NCBI RefSeq assembly: GCF_004770155.1
Contig: NZ_RQFA01000032.1
Coordinates: forward strand, 178,862-242,861
Length of the DNA: 64,000 bases
Direction of reading: 5' to 3'
Origin: Leptospira gomenensis
GTDB taxonomy: Bacteria; Spirochaetota; Leptospiria; Leptospirales; Leptospiraceae
The position numbers and the translations under genes are program-made. This document shows, one piece after another, positions 41,889-56,938 of this stretch; positions within the stretch are counted from its first letter, which is position 1, and each line of letters begins with the position of its first letter. The notes under the pieces were generated by a model. It saw only the letters and a program-made list of their open reading frames with translations, made no database searches and was not told the DNA's origin.

Positions 41889-42808
41889 AAAAAGAAGAAG
41901 AATTCCAGGAAGAAACCGCGATGAGCCCGGAGGAGGAGGAATTCCTTACCCTCGAATTGCAGGAATCGGAGGAGGAAACCGTCCCCCGATTTACGTTAAA
42001 ACAAAAGCTGATCCTGATCGGAATAGGAACCGTTTCCTTTCTCGTCTTTTCGCTTTGGCTTTTTCCGTTAGACGAAATCGTTCGAAGTTCGGTCAATTCT
42101 TCGTCCTCTCAAACAGGAACGATCATCCAGTTCCGCGACATGAAACTTTCCGTTCTTGGAAACCTAACGTTCGATAGTTTGGAAATCTCTACCGCCTCGA
42201 ATTTTAAGGTTAAAACCGACGAAACGGTATTAAAAACCTCCTTATTCGGTCTTATGAAACGAAAGTTCGACGGCAAATTCAAGATCGAAGCCCTCAAGAT
42301 CGATACGGAAAACGGACCTCTTCTCAAAATCAACCGATACCTGGAAGGGCAGGGTAAGTTCGAAAATGTAAACGACGGCATTTCAAGAATCAACGGCAAT
42401 CTTGATATAGAGATTCCGGCGGGCTCTTCCGGTCTAGTCTACGAGCTACCCGAAATTCCGTTGTTAGGCGAATTAAAGAATATTAATATTAAAAAGTTCA
42501 TCGCCAAAGTGAATCTTCAATCCGGCAGTCTTACGTTTAACGACTTCACGTTGGACACTTCGATCGCTCGATTCGACATTTCCGGTAATATACGTTTGGC
42601 CGAGAACATTACTTTTTCGCAGCTCAATCTGAGAATCTGTCTCGAACTCGATAGAAACTTCGCCTTGGAAAGACAGGATATCTCCGATATGCTGACCTTA
42701 TTGGAAAAACAAAGCGGCGGCAAATGTATTCCCATTTTGGGAACGATCAACAAACCGGAGGTAAAAATTCCAGGTTTGACGGGACCTCCGGCATCGGCTG
42801 TTCCCTAA
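41885..42808 (+). CDS. gspN: Leptospira-type GspN
   Basis: A 307-residue protein with an acidic cytoplasmic start (EEEFQEETAMSPEEEEFLTLELQ in parts), a membrane helix near 45-61 and a long periplasmic AsmA-like beta domain (FRDMKLSVLGNLTFDSLEIS onward) ending in a short conserved stretch with GTINKPEVKIPGL. The position after gspM and this shape match the Leptospira variety of GspN. GspN is dispensable in many systems and its role is unclear. The acidic tail is unusual for GspN. Confidence 0.8.
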   Translation: MKKEEEFQEETAMSPEEEEFLTLELQESEEETVPRFTLKQKLILIGIGTVSFLVFSLWLFPLDEIVRSSVNSSSSQTGTIIQFRDMKLSVLGNLTFDSLEISTASNFKVKTDETVLKTSLFGLMKRKFDGKFKIEALKIDTENGPLLKINRYLEGQGKFENVNDGISRINGNLDIEIPAGSSGLVYELPEIPLLGELKNINIKKFIAKVNLQSGSLTFNDFTLDTSIARFDISGNIRLAENITFSQLNLRICLELDRNFALERQDISDMLTLLEKQSGGKCIPILGTINKPEVKIPGLTGPPASAVP

Positions 42809-42876
42809 AAAGATCGGTAGAAACGTATCGCGTTTTAATTTTACGAGTATCGTTTTTATGGTTTGATTCGATTCGA

Positions 42877-43452
42877 ATGAGCAAACTCACCTTAAAAACG
42901 ATCTCCTCTTTTGTTTTCTTTCTTTTTAGTTGCGACTTTCAGCCGCATACTCCTCCTTCCGAAAAGCAGTGGATCGAATTCAAGGAACGTCCCGGAAACA
43001 AGGAACGAATTCTCGCCCTGGAGACGTTTCTTAAAAAGCGGAAACTGTCGAATGTAGTTCCCGTGGAACAGCTTCTAAGACAAGGCACCGATTGGAGACA
43101 GGCCAAAGCCCAACCGTTTGCGATTCCTCCCCGAAGTTTATGGCCGAATATTCTCCCGACGTTACGAGTTATCCGGGACCTTATCGTTCCTAGCATCGGT
43201 TCGGTGACGGTCGTTTCCGGATTTAGAGAGTCGGAATACAACGAAAAGGCTGGAGGAGCCAAGTCAAGTCGGCATCGTTTGTTTTCAGCATTGGATATGA
43301 TTCCCGATCGAAAGACGGATCGACATTCTTTGACAGATTCCCTTTTAGAACTTTGGCAACAGAAAGGTTCCGAACGAAAGATCGGACTCGGATTGTATTC
43401 TCGCAACCGATTTCACATCGATACAAACGGGTTTCGTAAGTGGGAAAAATAA
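42877..43452 (+). CDS. Peptidase M15-like lipoprotein
   Basis: A 191-residue protein with a lipoprotein signal ending FFLFSC (Cys near residue 19). The body fits the M15 D-Ala-D-Ala-type peptidase fold: SVTVVSGFRESEYNEKAGGAKSSRHRLFSALDM contains the SxH...D zinc pattern and NRFHIDT gives the second His. It may cut or only bind peptidoglycan. The ATG at 42877 matches the lipoprotein start; the frame extends to 42724 inside gspN but that part has no signal-like features. It follows gspN by 68 bases, same strand. Confidence 0.75.
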   Translation: MSKLTLKTISSFVFFLFSCDFQPHTPPSEKQWIEFKERPGNKERILALETFLKKRKLSNVVPVEQLLRQGTDWRQAKAQPFAIPPRSLWPNILPTLRVIRDLIVPSIGSVTVVSGFRESEYNEKAGGAKSSRHRLFSALDMIPDRKTDRHSLTDSLLELWQQKGSERKIGLGLYSRNRFHIDTNGFRKWEK

Positions 43453-44166
43453 ATGCGTAAGGGAATGTCCGCACCTTTCCTTTTCGTGTTCTTCCTTTTT
43501 CATCCTTTCTCAGCCGGAGCCGATCCTATTAAATCGTCGTCGAATGAAATCCACGTTTTCATAAATGGTACGGGATACGATCGACAGATCTATTTTCGAA
43601 AAGGAAATCTAATTCGACAGATCAGCCGTTTTTCGCATTGGGAAAATATCGGAAAATTCGTAGTATCACCCGATAAAAGTCGATTGGTCGTATATCATCG
43701 AAAAAACGACGAAAAATCGTTTCGACTCAGCGTATTCGATCTTGAAAAGAAAAATCATCCTCTCCTGAGTAGTTTTCATCCTGGAATGGCCTGCCATGAT
43801 CTTTTTTGGTACGCGGATAGGATTTTTTTTCGAACGGGAACGACGGGAGGAGGAACGTTTCTTTGGATTTATGACAAAAACTTATATCGAATCGGAGAGA
43901 TTCGTTCGTTCGCCCTGCATATCGATACGGTTTTAGGAATCGCAATCGGATCACCCGTATATCCTACGGACGAAGGTATATTCAAAATTTATAATTTGTT
44001 TTCGGGGAAAACGCTGGAGATTTTCGATTACAACAAAGAAGTGGGGGAGTTTTATCGGACTTTAGAGTTACGAAAAACAAAATCCGACGACCGTTTTAAG
44101 ATTGAAGTGACCGGATTCAATACGAATCGAAAGAGGACTTTCATAAAAAAGATTCCGAAAAAATAA
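43453..44166 (+). CDS. Secreted protein of unknown function, beta-propeller-like
   Basis: A 237-residue protein with a signal peptide (hydrophobic 7-21, probable cleavage near SAGA-DP). The mature part has repeated strand-turn patterns such as GKFVVSPDKSRLVVYHRKN and FRLSVFDLEKK, as in TolB- or WD-type propellers, but too few blades are clear to be sure. It ends very basic (RKRTFIKKIPKK). No family recognised. The ATG follows the M15 gene stop directly, so it is the last gene of the secretion cluster, before the bidirectional terminator. Confidence 0.6.
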   Translation: MRKGMSAPFLFVFFLFHPFSAGADPIKSSSNEIHVFINGTGYDRQIYFRKGNLIRQISRFSHWENIGKFVVSPDKSRLVVYHRKNDEKSFRLSVFDLEKKNHPLLSSFHPGMACHDLFWYADRIFFRTGTTGGGTFLWIYDKNLYRIGEIRSFALHIDTVLGIAIGSPVYPTDEGIFKIYNLFSGKTLEIFDYNKEVGEFYRTLELRKTKSDDRFKIEVTGFNTNRKRTFIKKIPKK

Positions 44167-44224
44167 AACGGATTCCCGAATTCTCTCGTAGTCTGGTAAA
44201 TTCTCGAAACAATCCGAAGCATAA

Positions 44225-44262
44225 AAAAACCCGAATGTGAATCAATCGACATTCGGGTTTTA
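44225..44262. terminator. Bidirectional terminator between the gsp cluster and nrdJ
   Basis: A 12-bp perfect stem (AAACCCGAATGT/ACATTCGGGTTT) with a ten-base loop has A residues on the left and T residues on the right. Read on the minus strand it ends in seven T residues, making a strong terminator for nrdJ; on the plus strand the T run is shorter. Confidence 0.85.
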
Positions 44263-44271
44263 TCGACTTAC

Positions 44272-44297
44272 TTCCCTAAAACAACAACCTTAGGGAA
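44272..44297. terminator. Second hairpin next to the nrdJ stop
   Basis: An 8-bp perfect stem TTCCCTAA/TTAGGGAA with a ten-base loop lies between the main terminator and the nrdJ stop codon. It has no T run and probably assists termination or protects the 3' end. Confidence 0.35.
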
Positions 44298-44321
44298 ATA
44301 AAATCACCTTTTCCTTTTTAC

Positions 44322-47936
<3,615 letters not shown>

Positions 47937-48144
47937 AAATTTGCTCTCAGACTCCGTAACACTAGTAAGAAGGGATTATGTCACTCTAAGGAAGAGGAAA
48001 AATGATCCAAAGCGTTTTTTCGCTCCAACTCTTCCAAAGATTCAAAATTTTTCCCTCAAAAAGTGGTAAAAACGCTTGCCAATGCGACAAATTAAGGTTG
48101 CGCTCTTGCCCCTTTTTGGAAATATAGGCCTAACTACCGAGGAT

Positions 48145-48222
<78 letters not shown>

Positions 48223-48342
48223 CCTTTTCTAGTCCTCTGCCTTTTGAAAACCTTCCCTTCTTTTGGTTCTTGTTAGACTTTCTCTTACAAGAAAGTTTGA
48301 AAAAAAAACTCAATTTTTGTATAGTGAATTCGTAAAAAGAAA

Positions 48343-48386
48343 TTAAAAAACCGACCAACTCCCAAAAGATTTCGGAGCGGTCGGTT
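48343..48386 (-). terminator. Rho-independent terminator of the cytochrome c gene
   Basis: Read on the minus strand, CCGACC of an 8-bp stem AACCGACC/GGTCGGTT closes onto GGTCGGTTTTTTAATTTC, so six T residues follow the stem. It lies 27 bases after the cytochrome c stop. The loop is long (22 bases). Confidence 0.75.
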
Positions 48387-48412
48387 GCAACATCCTTGTT
48401 AGGAATCCGATT

Positions 48413-49342
48413 TTACTCGGGATTTTTGGCGGGTTTTAGGGATTTCAAAAATCGATAGATCGCCTTCAATTCCAGATCGCTCATTTTTGAAAACGAACCC
48501 CAAGGCATATGACTGTGTTCCACAAGTTTTCCGAGACGGAATCGTTTTAAGAATTGTTCCTCGGTCCAAAGGGAAATTCTTCCTTCCGGATGGGGAGTTA
48601 GATTCGGGGGAATCAAGGTTTCCTTTCCCGGTTCCTCCATCGGATTCCCTCCCGCATACGGTACTCCGATATATTCTCCGATCTCGCTTCTTAAGGTGTG
48701 ACATCCGTTGCAGTTGGCAACGCTGCCCGCCAAGTATTCTCCATACTCTGCGGTCGCTGCGGGAACGATCGATTTCAAAACTTCTCCCGTAGGTCCTACC
48801 GGTTTTACCAAGAAAGCCTTGAGGACTTTTCCGATCAGATTCAGGTCGCGTTTCGGAACCGAATTCGATTGCGGAGGCAAACTCCTGAGGAAGGATAAAA
48901 TCGCCGTTAGGTCCTCGTCGCTGGTATTATGAAACGGCATAAAGTCGAAAAGGACCGTTCCGTCCGCGCGGACTCCGTATCGAAGAGAACGAGCGATTTC
49001 CCGATCGGATAGTTTACCGATTCCCGTTTCCGGATCGGGGGTGATATTCGGCGTGTAAAAATCTCCTATGGGTAGAGCAAACAACCGTCCTCCCGAAAGG
49101 ACTGGCTGTGAAGCCGGAACTTTGGAATTCCCATCGGATACCTTGCTATGACATTCAACACAATGCGCTGGCCCCGTCGCCAAATGCCTTCCTCGTTCGA
49201 TCAAGGCCGGTTCCGAAGAAGAAGCCACATCCGGATACGGTGCGTCGTATTTCGCGTTTTGTCTCGCGACGGTGAACGTCGCTACACCCAATACGACGAT
49301 CAACAAAAAGATTCCTGTCCATTTTAAGGACTTTAAGATCAT
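48413..49342 (-). CDS. Membrane-anchored di-haem cytochrome c
   Basis: A 309-residue protein with an N-terminal membrane anchor (about residues 10-26) and two c-type haem sites: Cys61-x2-Cys64-His65 in HCVECHS and a second in NCNGCHT near residue 212. Between them the segment FYTPNITPDPETGIGKLSDREIARSLRYG is typical of di-haem cytochromes accompanying alcohol, aldehyde or sorbitol dehydrogenases. It should carry electrons in the periplasm toward the respiratory chain. It stands alone, with its own terminator and a 220-bp AT-rich upstream region; its partner dehydrogenase is not next to it. Confidence 0.9.
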   Translation of the reverse strand: MILKSLKWTGIFLLIVVLGVATFTVARQNAKYDAPYPDVASSSEPALIERGRHLATGPAHCVECHSKVSDGNSKVPASQPVLSGGRLFALPIGDFYTPNITPDPETGIGKLSDREIARSLRYGVRADGTVLFDFMPFHNTSDEDLTAILSFLRSLPPQSNSVPKRDLNLIGKVLKAFLVKPVGPTGEVLKSIVPAATAEYGEYLAGSVANCNGCHTLRSEIGEYIGVPYAGGNPMEEPGKETLIPPNLTPHPEGRISLWTEEQFLKRFRLGKLVEHSHMPWGSFSKMSDLELKAIYRFLKSLKPAKNPE

Positions 49343-49563
49343 AAGTTCCTCACACGTTTATTTTCAAAGCGGAGTTCGTGTCGTCGGGATTTTTTCCCTT
49401 ACACAATTCCGAAACTTAAAACAAAGAGAGTGATTACTTTTGATTCTTTTAGTCCTTTTATAAATCTCCGATCGTTTTTTACGACTCCGATCTATAAATC
49501 GAATCTCGATTTCGAATTTACGATATTATCTTAGCGGTTTCGTAACGACGATTCTATCTTGTA

Positions 49564-50727
49564 CTATACTTTAGAATTCTTTAATTTCCTAAATAGATAA
49601 AGGATCGAAAAAGTCAACAGACCTACGGCTAACAACGCGTAGCCTAGGAGAACGAAGGTTAACTTCAAAAAGGTGAGGGTTCCCGTAAAAGCGGCAAGTC
49701 CTTCCGGTATGAGAGGCCAAACGTTCAAAAAATACATCATGATTGCGTTTTCGATCGGATCGAAAACGAGAAATCCGAACGGCAGAAGATTCCAGATTCT
49801 CGGAAAATGGAGGTAGTCGGCGCAACGGGAATATATGGATCCGATCATCAAACAGACGGGAATCGGTAGAATCATATCCAACACGTTTCCCCAAAAGTAT
49901 AAATTTCTTCCCGTTTCCCCGTAAACGCCGAACACGGTTTCCACGTCTTTTGCCGTTGAAAACGGACGAAAATCCAACTTTACGGGTATCGAAGTCCCCT
50001 CGGCCACGGGAGTCATCTGTTCCAGGAATTGCATGGCTCCCGAAACGAGTATCGAAGCACCTATAAAAAGGAGAATTCTTCGGTTCGATGCGTGTTCGGC
50101 GATCCAGCGACTGAACCGGAGCATCCAGGGCGAAGATGCTCCGCCGATCAAAAGGAAACAGAATCCGACGGAGAGGGCAAACAGTGTTCCTCGTGAAAAC
50201 GGATGGAAATTATATCCGACGAAAAGCGATCCTACGGCTAAGACCGTGAGAAAGGCTCCGATCCTTCCGTTTTCGACTCGCATCCGAATCCCCCAGAAGC
50301 CGATTCCCAAGACAAACAAACAAACGATTCCCGCTTCGATCCAGACAAACCGAAATCCGGTCGTTCCGTTTTCCCTTAAAAGAAACTCCGATCCGTTTCC
50401 GATCCAAGCGACGGCGATCGCCGCCAAAAAAAACTTCGTCGGAAATCCGCTTTCTTTCGAAAAACGCTCCGATACGGTTCCGTTTTTTTTTAACTCTCGT
50501 ATGGAGAACAAGAGACTTGCGTAGACCGGTATCCAAAAACATCCGAACAAGAAAGAAAGATATTTTGCGGGAACATATGCGGTTATCGATTCGAATGTGA
50601 TCCTTGCGAATTCTTTCGCGTTCGCAAATAAGACGGGCGGGGCGCCGTTGACCCAATACGATTCGAGTAATACCAGATAAAAAGATAAGAGCGCGGCGCC
50701 GATCGCCAAAATCACCGAAACATTCAT
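49564..50727 (-). CDS. Polytopic membrane protein of unknown function
   Basis: A 387-residue protein with about ten hydrophobic helices spread over its length and a basic C-terminus (YLFRKLKNSKV). The first helix (about 5-24) could be a signal anchor. I recognise no transporter or enzyme motif. A soluble loop near residues 250-270 (PVKLDFRPFSTAKDVETVFG) and many aromatic residues are seen. It stands alone, flanked by 220-bp gaps. No function is offered. Confidence 0.75.
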   Translation of the reverse strand: MNVSVILAIGAALLSFYLVLLESYWVNGAPPVLFANAKEFARITFESITAYVPAKYLSFLFGCFWIPVYASLLFSIRELKKNGTVSERFSKESGFPTKFFLAAIAVAWIGNGSEFLLRENGTTGFRFVWIEAGIVCLFVLGIGFWGIRMRVENGRIGAFLTVLAVGSLFVGYNFHPFSRGTLFALSVGFCFLLIGGASSPWMLRFSRWIAEHASNRRILLFIGASILVSGAMQFLEQMTPVAEGTSIPVKLDFRPFSTAKDVETVFGVYGETGRNLYFWGNVLDMILPIPVCLMIGSIYSRCADYLHFPRIWNLLPFGFLVFDPIENAIMMYFLNVWPLIPEGLAAFTGTLTFLKLTFVLLGYALLAVGLLTFSILYLFRKLKNSKV

Positions 50728-50825
50728 TCGTTTTCCTTATTCCCCATTCGTATTCGAATCGGACTTTGTTTTCCAACAAAATGGAAAAAGAAGGATTGCC
50801 CGGTTTTTCGGGGAAGCGAACAATA

Positions 50826-50855
50826 CGAATCCCCAGCTTATAAGATAGGGATTCG
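50826..50855. terminator. Hairpin downstream of xseB
   Basis: An 8-bp perfect stem CGAATCCC/GGGATTCG with a 14-base loop lies about 90 bases past the xseB stop. No T run follows on the minus strand, so its role as a terminator is uncertain. Confidence 0.3.
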
Positions 50856-50947
50856 ATCGTGCGGAAAAAATGAGAGAGATCGGTTTGCGGAAGGAAATTC
50901 CAGAACGAAATTTCAAATCGGAATCGTTTCGAGACGTTGTGGTGTGA

Positions 50948-51265
50948 TTAGAACAAATCCTCTTCTTCGGAAGACTTTGCGGAAGCGGTGGAGGCGGCGG
51001 ACGCTGAGGATTTCGTTTCCGATTTGGATTCTCCTCCTTTGAATCCGGTTTTCACCGTTTTATTGGTTTCGTCTTTGGTCAAGGCCTCGATCTTTCCTTC
51101 CGCGGAATCCAATATTCCCTGACAGATCTTTTTTAATTCCATTCCTCGTTCGTACGCTTTTAAGGATTCCTCCAGACTGAAATCCTGACGTTCCAGTTTT
51201 TCCGCGATCTGTTCGAGTTCCATCAGTGCTTCTTCGAATGAGATTTTAGTTTTTGATTCTGCCAT
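50948..51265 (-). CDS. xseB: Exodeoxyribonuclease VII small subunit
   Basis: A 105-residue Xse[37 protein letters not shown] is the family helix-hairpin (given in parts, residues about 9-45). It joins XseA in the enzyme that degrades single-stranded DNA. The C-terminal 35 residues are a Ser/Ala/Lys-rich tail ending in acidic EEEDLF, absent from most homologues. Starts four bases after xseA. Confidence 0.92.
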   Translation of the reverse strand: MAESKTKISFEEALMELEQIAEKLERQDFSLEESLKAYERGMELKKICQGILDSAEGKIEALTKDETNKTVKTGFKGGESKSETKSSASAASTASAKSSEEEDLF

Positions 51266-51269
51266 CGTA

Positions 51270-52538
51270 TTAATTTCCTTTTCTGACCACTTGTATCGTT
51301 CCGCCGGATAACAAAACCTGTAATTCTTCTTCCGGTTCGGTTTCTTTCGGGGATCGTATTATTTCACCTTTTTGGTTTCTAACGATGGAGTAACCGCGTT
51401 TCATCGTCGCGACCGGGGAAAGATCCTCGACCTTAGAAAGCCAGAATTCAGCCTTTTGTTTTTTATAATTTAGAATATTATGAATTTTTGATGAAAGCGT
51501 TTCGTAACGTTCCAGTCGCACGAGAGCGAGATTCAGTTTATTGGAAACCGCCTTTTGCAACCTGGTTCCTATCTCGTCCAGGCGCTGACTTCTCTGATTG
51601 AGAAGTTGCATCGGTTCCCTAAAGATGAATTTTCCGGAAACCAGACGAAGCCGGTCCTTGCTGGAAGAAACCCTGGCCGAAAGGGAGGTTCGTAACCTTC
51701 CCTCCAATTGGGAAAGAAATTGTAGAATATCCTCTTCCTTCGGTACGGCGTGTTCCGCGGCTGCGGTCGGGGTAGGAGTGGCAAAGTCGGCCGCGAAATC
51801 CGTCAACAAAACGTCCGTCTGATGCCCTACCGCGGAGATAATCGGCACTTTCGAATTCGCGTAAGCCCGCACCACAGATTCGTCGTTATAAGCCATCAGA
51901 TCCTCGAAACTTCCTCCTCCACGCCCAGCGATGATCACGTCCACGTTCCACTCAGGGCGATTGAGCTCTTCGATCGCCGCTGTTATGGACGCGGGCGCGT
52001 CCTCTCCCTGCACGACGCAGGGTGCGATGAGGATGTTGATTCCTGGATATCTCGATCTCGCGATTTTGATGATGTCTTCGATTGCGGCTCCGGAAGGAGA
52101 TGTGGCGATTCCCAAGGTTTTCGGAAAGGAAGGAATTCTCCTTTTTTTTTCGGGATCAAATATTCCTTCCGCAGTTAGTTTCTGTTTGAGACGTTCGATA
52201 CGAAGTAGGATATCCCCTTGTCCGAGCTCTTCTACTTTGCTTACGTTGAGATTGTAAGATCCTCCCGCTTCGTACAGGGTGACCGATCCGTAAACCTGGA
52301 TCTCCTTTCCGTCGGAGAGCGGTTTGCCGGTATAATTCTTATTGGAATAGTTGAAAAACGTACAACGTATGAGAGAGGTTTCGTCCTTTAGGGAAAAATA
52401 GATATGACCGGAATTGGGTCTGCTGTAATTGGAAATTTCTCCGCGCACCCAGACGTTTTTCAAATCCGGAGACCCGGAGATCAGTCCTTTGATGACCTTC
52501 GTGATCTCGCCTACGGAGAACGGTTTGGATTCTTCCAA
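51270..52538 (-). CDS. xseA: Exodeoxyribonuclease VII large subunit
   Basis: A 422-residue XseA with an N-terminal OB fold ([26 protein letters not shown]) and the nuclease core [24 protein letters not shown] plus [23 protein letters not shown] and [32 protein letters not shown]. The C-terminal coiled part holds the XseB sites and ends [11 protein letters not shown]. The TTG start touches the upstream permease stop, so the pair is cotranscribed with it. Confidence 0.95.
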   Translation of the reverse strand: MEESKPFSVGEITKVIKGLISGSPDLKNVWVRGEISNYSRPNSGHIYFSLKDETSLIRCTFFNYSNKNYTGKPLSDGKEIQVYGSVTLYEAGGSYNLNVSKVEELGQGDILLRIERLKQKLTAEGIFDPEKKRRIPSFPKTLGIATSPSGAAIEDIIKIARSRYPGINILIAPCVVQGEDAPASITAAIEELNRPEWNVDVIIAGRGGGSFEDLMAYNDESVVRAYANSKVPIISAVGHQTDVLLTDFAADFATPTPTAAAEHAVPKEEDILQFLSQLEGRLRTSLSARVSSSKDRLRLVSGKFIFREPMQLLNQRSQRLDEIGTRLQKAVSNKLNLALVRLERYETLSSKIHNILNYKKQKAEFWLSKVEDLSPVATMKRGYSIVRNQKGEIIRSPKETEPEEELQVLLSGGTIQVVRKGN

Positions 52539-53669
52539 TTAGCGGTGCCCCTTATTCAAAAGGAGTTCCCTTCGATACAATTTCCAAAAATCCCAAAGAA
52601 TGACGACTAACGTTACGGCGACCGGCCCTACCACCAATCCCATGATTCCGAATTCCTTGATTCCTCCGATGAGGGACAAAAAAATCAGAAGCGGATGCAC
52701 CTGTAGTTTTTTATCGAGCATTCTCGGTTTTAGGAAATTTTCGAGCGCGAGATAAAAGAACAACCCGGAGCCCATAAAAAACAAGGCCATCATGGGATTG
52801 TTCTCCAAAAACAGTATGTACAATCCGATCGGAAGCCAGACTACGGAGGTCCCCACGACGGGAATGATGGAAAAAAAAGCCGCGAGACTGGCGTATAAAA
52901 ACGGACTCGATATTCCCGCGATCAAAAGAAGAATATAAACCGCGGCGCCCTGCAAAATCGATATGATTAGATTCCCCCGAATGACCGTCTGTACGGCGAG
53001 GGTCACCTTACGTCCCACCTGTTCCTCGAGTTGGCGCGAAAAAGGAAGATTGTCCAGAATGAAACGTTCCACTTTTTTCCCGTCCTGATACAAAAAGAAC
53101 AGAACCAAAAGGGCGAAAAACAGATTCATCAAAATGCCGGTGGGAAGTTCTATGTTTCCCAAAATGAAGGAGGAGGCGTTGCTCAAAATTCCGTAGATAC
53201 TATCCAGGTTTAGGATATCCACGTAATTTTCGGCGAATTCTCCGTAGATCTCCGGGACCTTCACCCAAAAAAATTCGTTGTCGGTGATGAAATCCGTGAG
53301 CATCGCGAAGTTCATCAACGTTTCTACGACCTTGTCTTCGCTTAACGAAATTCTCAATTTAAACAGGATCGACAAGGCTTCCTGGATCAGGGTACGGATT
53401 ACGAAGTAGGAAGGAATCAACACGATCATGGAAACCAGGGTGATCATAACCCAAGGAACGAGCCATTGAAACCTTTCTCCTAAATATCCCTTGAGAAGTT
53501 TGTATTGTCTTCTCGTTGCCAGATACAAGATCAACGCCATCAAGGAAGAATAGAGATAAGGCCGGAATACGAGAAAAAAAACTCCCAATGCAAAGACGAA
53601 CAACACGGAGAAAAAGATGAGAAAGGTATATTTCCCCGGTTCGGGATTTACGTGTAACGGTTCCAACAT
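52539..53669 (-). CDS. AI-2E family membrane transporter
   Basis: A 376-residue polytopic protein of the AI-2E/PerM/YdbL-type family: hydrophobic helices near 15-40, 70-95 and 155-180, and five or so more after 210. The segment GISSPFLYASLAAFFSIIPVVGTSVVWLPIGLYIL near 245-280 and FLKPRMLDKKLQVHPLLIFLSLIGG near 310-336 are typical. Members export diverse small molecules or ions (Na+/H+ exchange, autoinducer 2 in a few); the substrate is unknown. Its stop abuts xseA. Confidence 0.88.
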   Translation of the reverse strand: MLEPLHVNPEPGKYTFLIFFSVLFVFALGVFFLVFRPYLYSSLMALILYLATRRQYKLLKGYLGERFQWLVPWVMITLVSMIVLIPSYFVIRTLIQEALSILFKLRISLSEDKVVETLMNFAMLTDFITDNEFFWVKVPEIYGEFAENYVDILNLDSIYGILSNASSFILGNIELPTGILMNLFFALLVLFFLYQDGKKVERFILDNLPFSRQLEEQVGRKVTLAVQTVIRGNLIISILQGAAVYILLLIAGISSPFLYASLAAFFSIIPVVGTSVVWLPIGLYILFLENNPMMALFFMGSGLFFYLALENFLKPRMLDKKLQVHPLLIFLSLIGGIKEFGIMGLVVGPVAVTLVVILWDFWKLYRRELLLNKGHR

Positions 53670-53673
53670 CGTT

Positions 53674-54252
<579 letters not shown>

Positions 54253-54270
54253 TTCTTTTTATTCATCTTC

Positions 54271-54915
54271 ATGACTTTTCAGGAAACTCTGATCCAAATC
54301 CTAAACCGGTTTTCCGAAACCGATCCAATTTTTCTTTGGCTCTTTTTCGCGTTCTCCAACTTCGCAGAAAACGTGTTTCCGCCTTGGCCGGGGGACACGG
54401 TCACCGTGTTCGGGGGATTTTTGGTGGCTCGGAATCCGAATTCCTTCGGTTGGTGGGCCCTGGGTACGAGTACCTTGTTCGGAAATCTTACGGGCGCTTG
54501 GACGATGTATCGTTTCGGACATCACTTTTTGAATTGGGTGCGCGCCAAGGAATTTCCGTTTAAGGATTCCCTGTACGACGAGGATTCGATCGAAAGGACG
54601 TTTTCCTGGTTTCGCAGAAACGCAATCGCTGTCGTTCTGTTCAGCCGTTTTTCAGCGGGAATTCGATTTTTCGTTTCCATCGTGGCGGGAATGGTGAAGA
54701 TGAATCCCTTTCTTTTTTTCGGCCTGTTCGGGGTCGCCGTGTTTCTTTGGTGCGGAATTTTGATCGGCTCCGGTTTTTACCTCGGTTCGCATTGGGAAGC
54801 GGTGCTTGGTTTTTTAGAAATTTATAATAAAGTCATATTCGGACTGATGGTCGCCGGTGCGATCGTTTACTTTTTTATACGGAGACGCAAACGAACGGAA
54901 GGGAACCTTTCTTAA
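54271..54915 (+). CDS. DedA family membrane protein
   Basis: A 214-residue DedA/SNARE-associated protein: ENVFPPWPGDTVTVFGGFL near residue 32, FSRFSAGIRFFVSIVAGM near 130 (the R in SRF/GIR is essential in the family) and several helices. DedA proteins act as lipid flippases or polyprenyl-phosphate recyclers at the inner membrane. The typical glutamate in the first segment (NFAENVFP) is present. It converges tail-to-tail with the App1-like gene, three bases apart. Confidence 0.9.
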   Translation: MTFQETLIQILNRFSETDPIFLWLFFAFSNFAENVFPPWPGDTVTVFGGFLVARNPNSFGWWALGTSTLFGNLTGAWTMYRFGHHFLNWVRAKEFPFKDSLYDEDSIERTFSWFRRNAIAVVLFSRFSAGIRFFVSIVAGMVKMNPFLFFGLFGVAVFLWCGILIGSGFYLGSHWEAVLGFLEIYNKVIFGLMVAGAIVYFFIRRRKRTEGNLS

Positions 54916-54918
54916 AAC

Positions 54919-56478
<1,560 letters not shown>

Positions 56479-56515
56479 GGGTGCGAACCTGCCTCTGTTT
56501 TTTTGGGATAGGATG

Positions 56516-56581
<66 letters not shown>

Positions 56582-56626
56582 GAGTACGAAAAAACACTGG
56601 TACGTATCGATGAGATTTCGGATCGT

Positions 56627-56938
56627 ATGAAAAAAAACTCGACCAGAGCCGGTTATTCCGGAGCGAAAACGATTTATATCCGAAAGCTGAGGTTCGAAGA
56701 AGCGAAACAAAAATTGGACCGGGAAATCCAAGACGCATTTCTCGCCGGAGAAACTCTGATAGAAATCGTACACGGGATCGGAGAAGGGGTTCTGAAAAAA
56801 TTGGCGGCGGACACGATTCGAACACACGACTTTCTGAAGGAAGTGGACTATTCGCAGTTCGGAATTTCCAATCCGGGTTCCACCTTAGTCGAAGTTTTAG
56901 GTCCTGATAAGGAAACTCTGAGAAGGTATCTCAAATGA
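56627..56938 (+). CDS. Smr-domain-like protein
   Basis: A protein of 103 residues from the ATG at 56627 (123 from a TTG at 56567). It resembles the MutS2-type Smr domain: IYIRKLRFEEAKQKLDREIQDAFLAGETLIEIVHGIGEGVLKK (in parts). The usual DLRG-x-R reads IYIRKLR, keeping the Arg but losing the Gly, and the HGKGTG loop reads HGIGEG. Smr domains nick or bind nucleic acids or ribosomes; whether this one is active is unclear. Its stop overlaps the cimA start by four bases. Confidence 0.7.
   Translation: MKKNSTRAGYSGAKTIYIRKLRFEEAKQKLDREIQDAFLAGETLIEIVHGIGEGVLKKLAADTIRTHDFLKEVDYSQFGISNPGSTLVEVLGPDKETLRRYLK

Noticed and set aside
48277..48296. Small hairpin after tRNA-Asn (ACTTTCT/AGAAAGT)
   Set aside because: Followed by A residues rather than T on the plus strand, so not a terminator for the tRNA; could be chance.
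49496..49512. Stem AAATCGA/TCGATTT in the gap after the membrane-protein gene
   Set aside because: Seven base pairs with a three-base loop and no T run in an AT-rich gap; likely chance.
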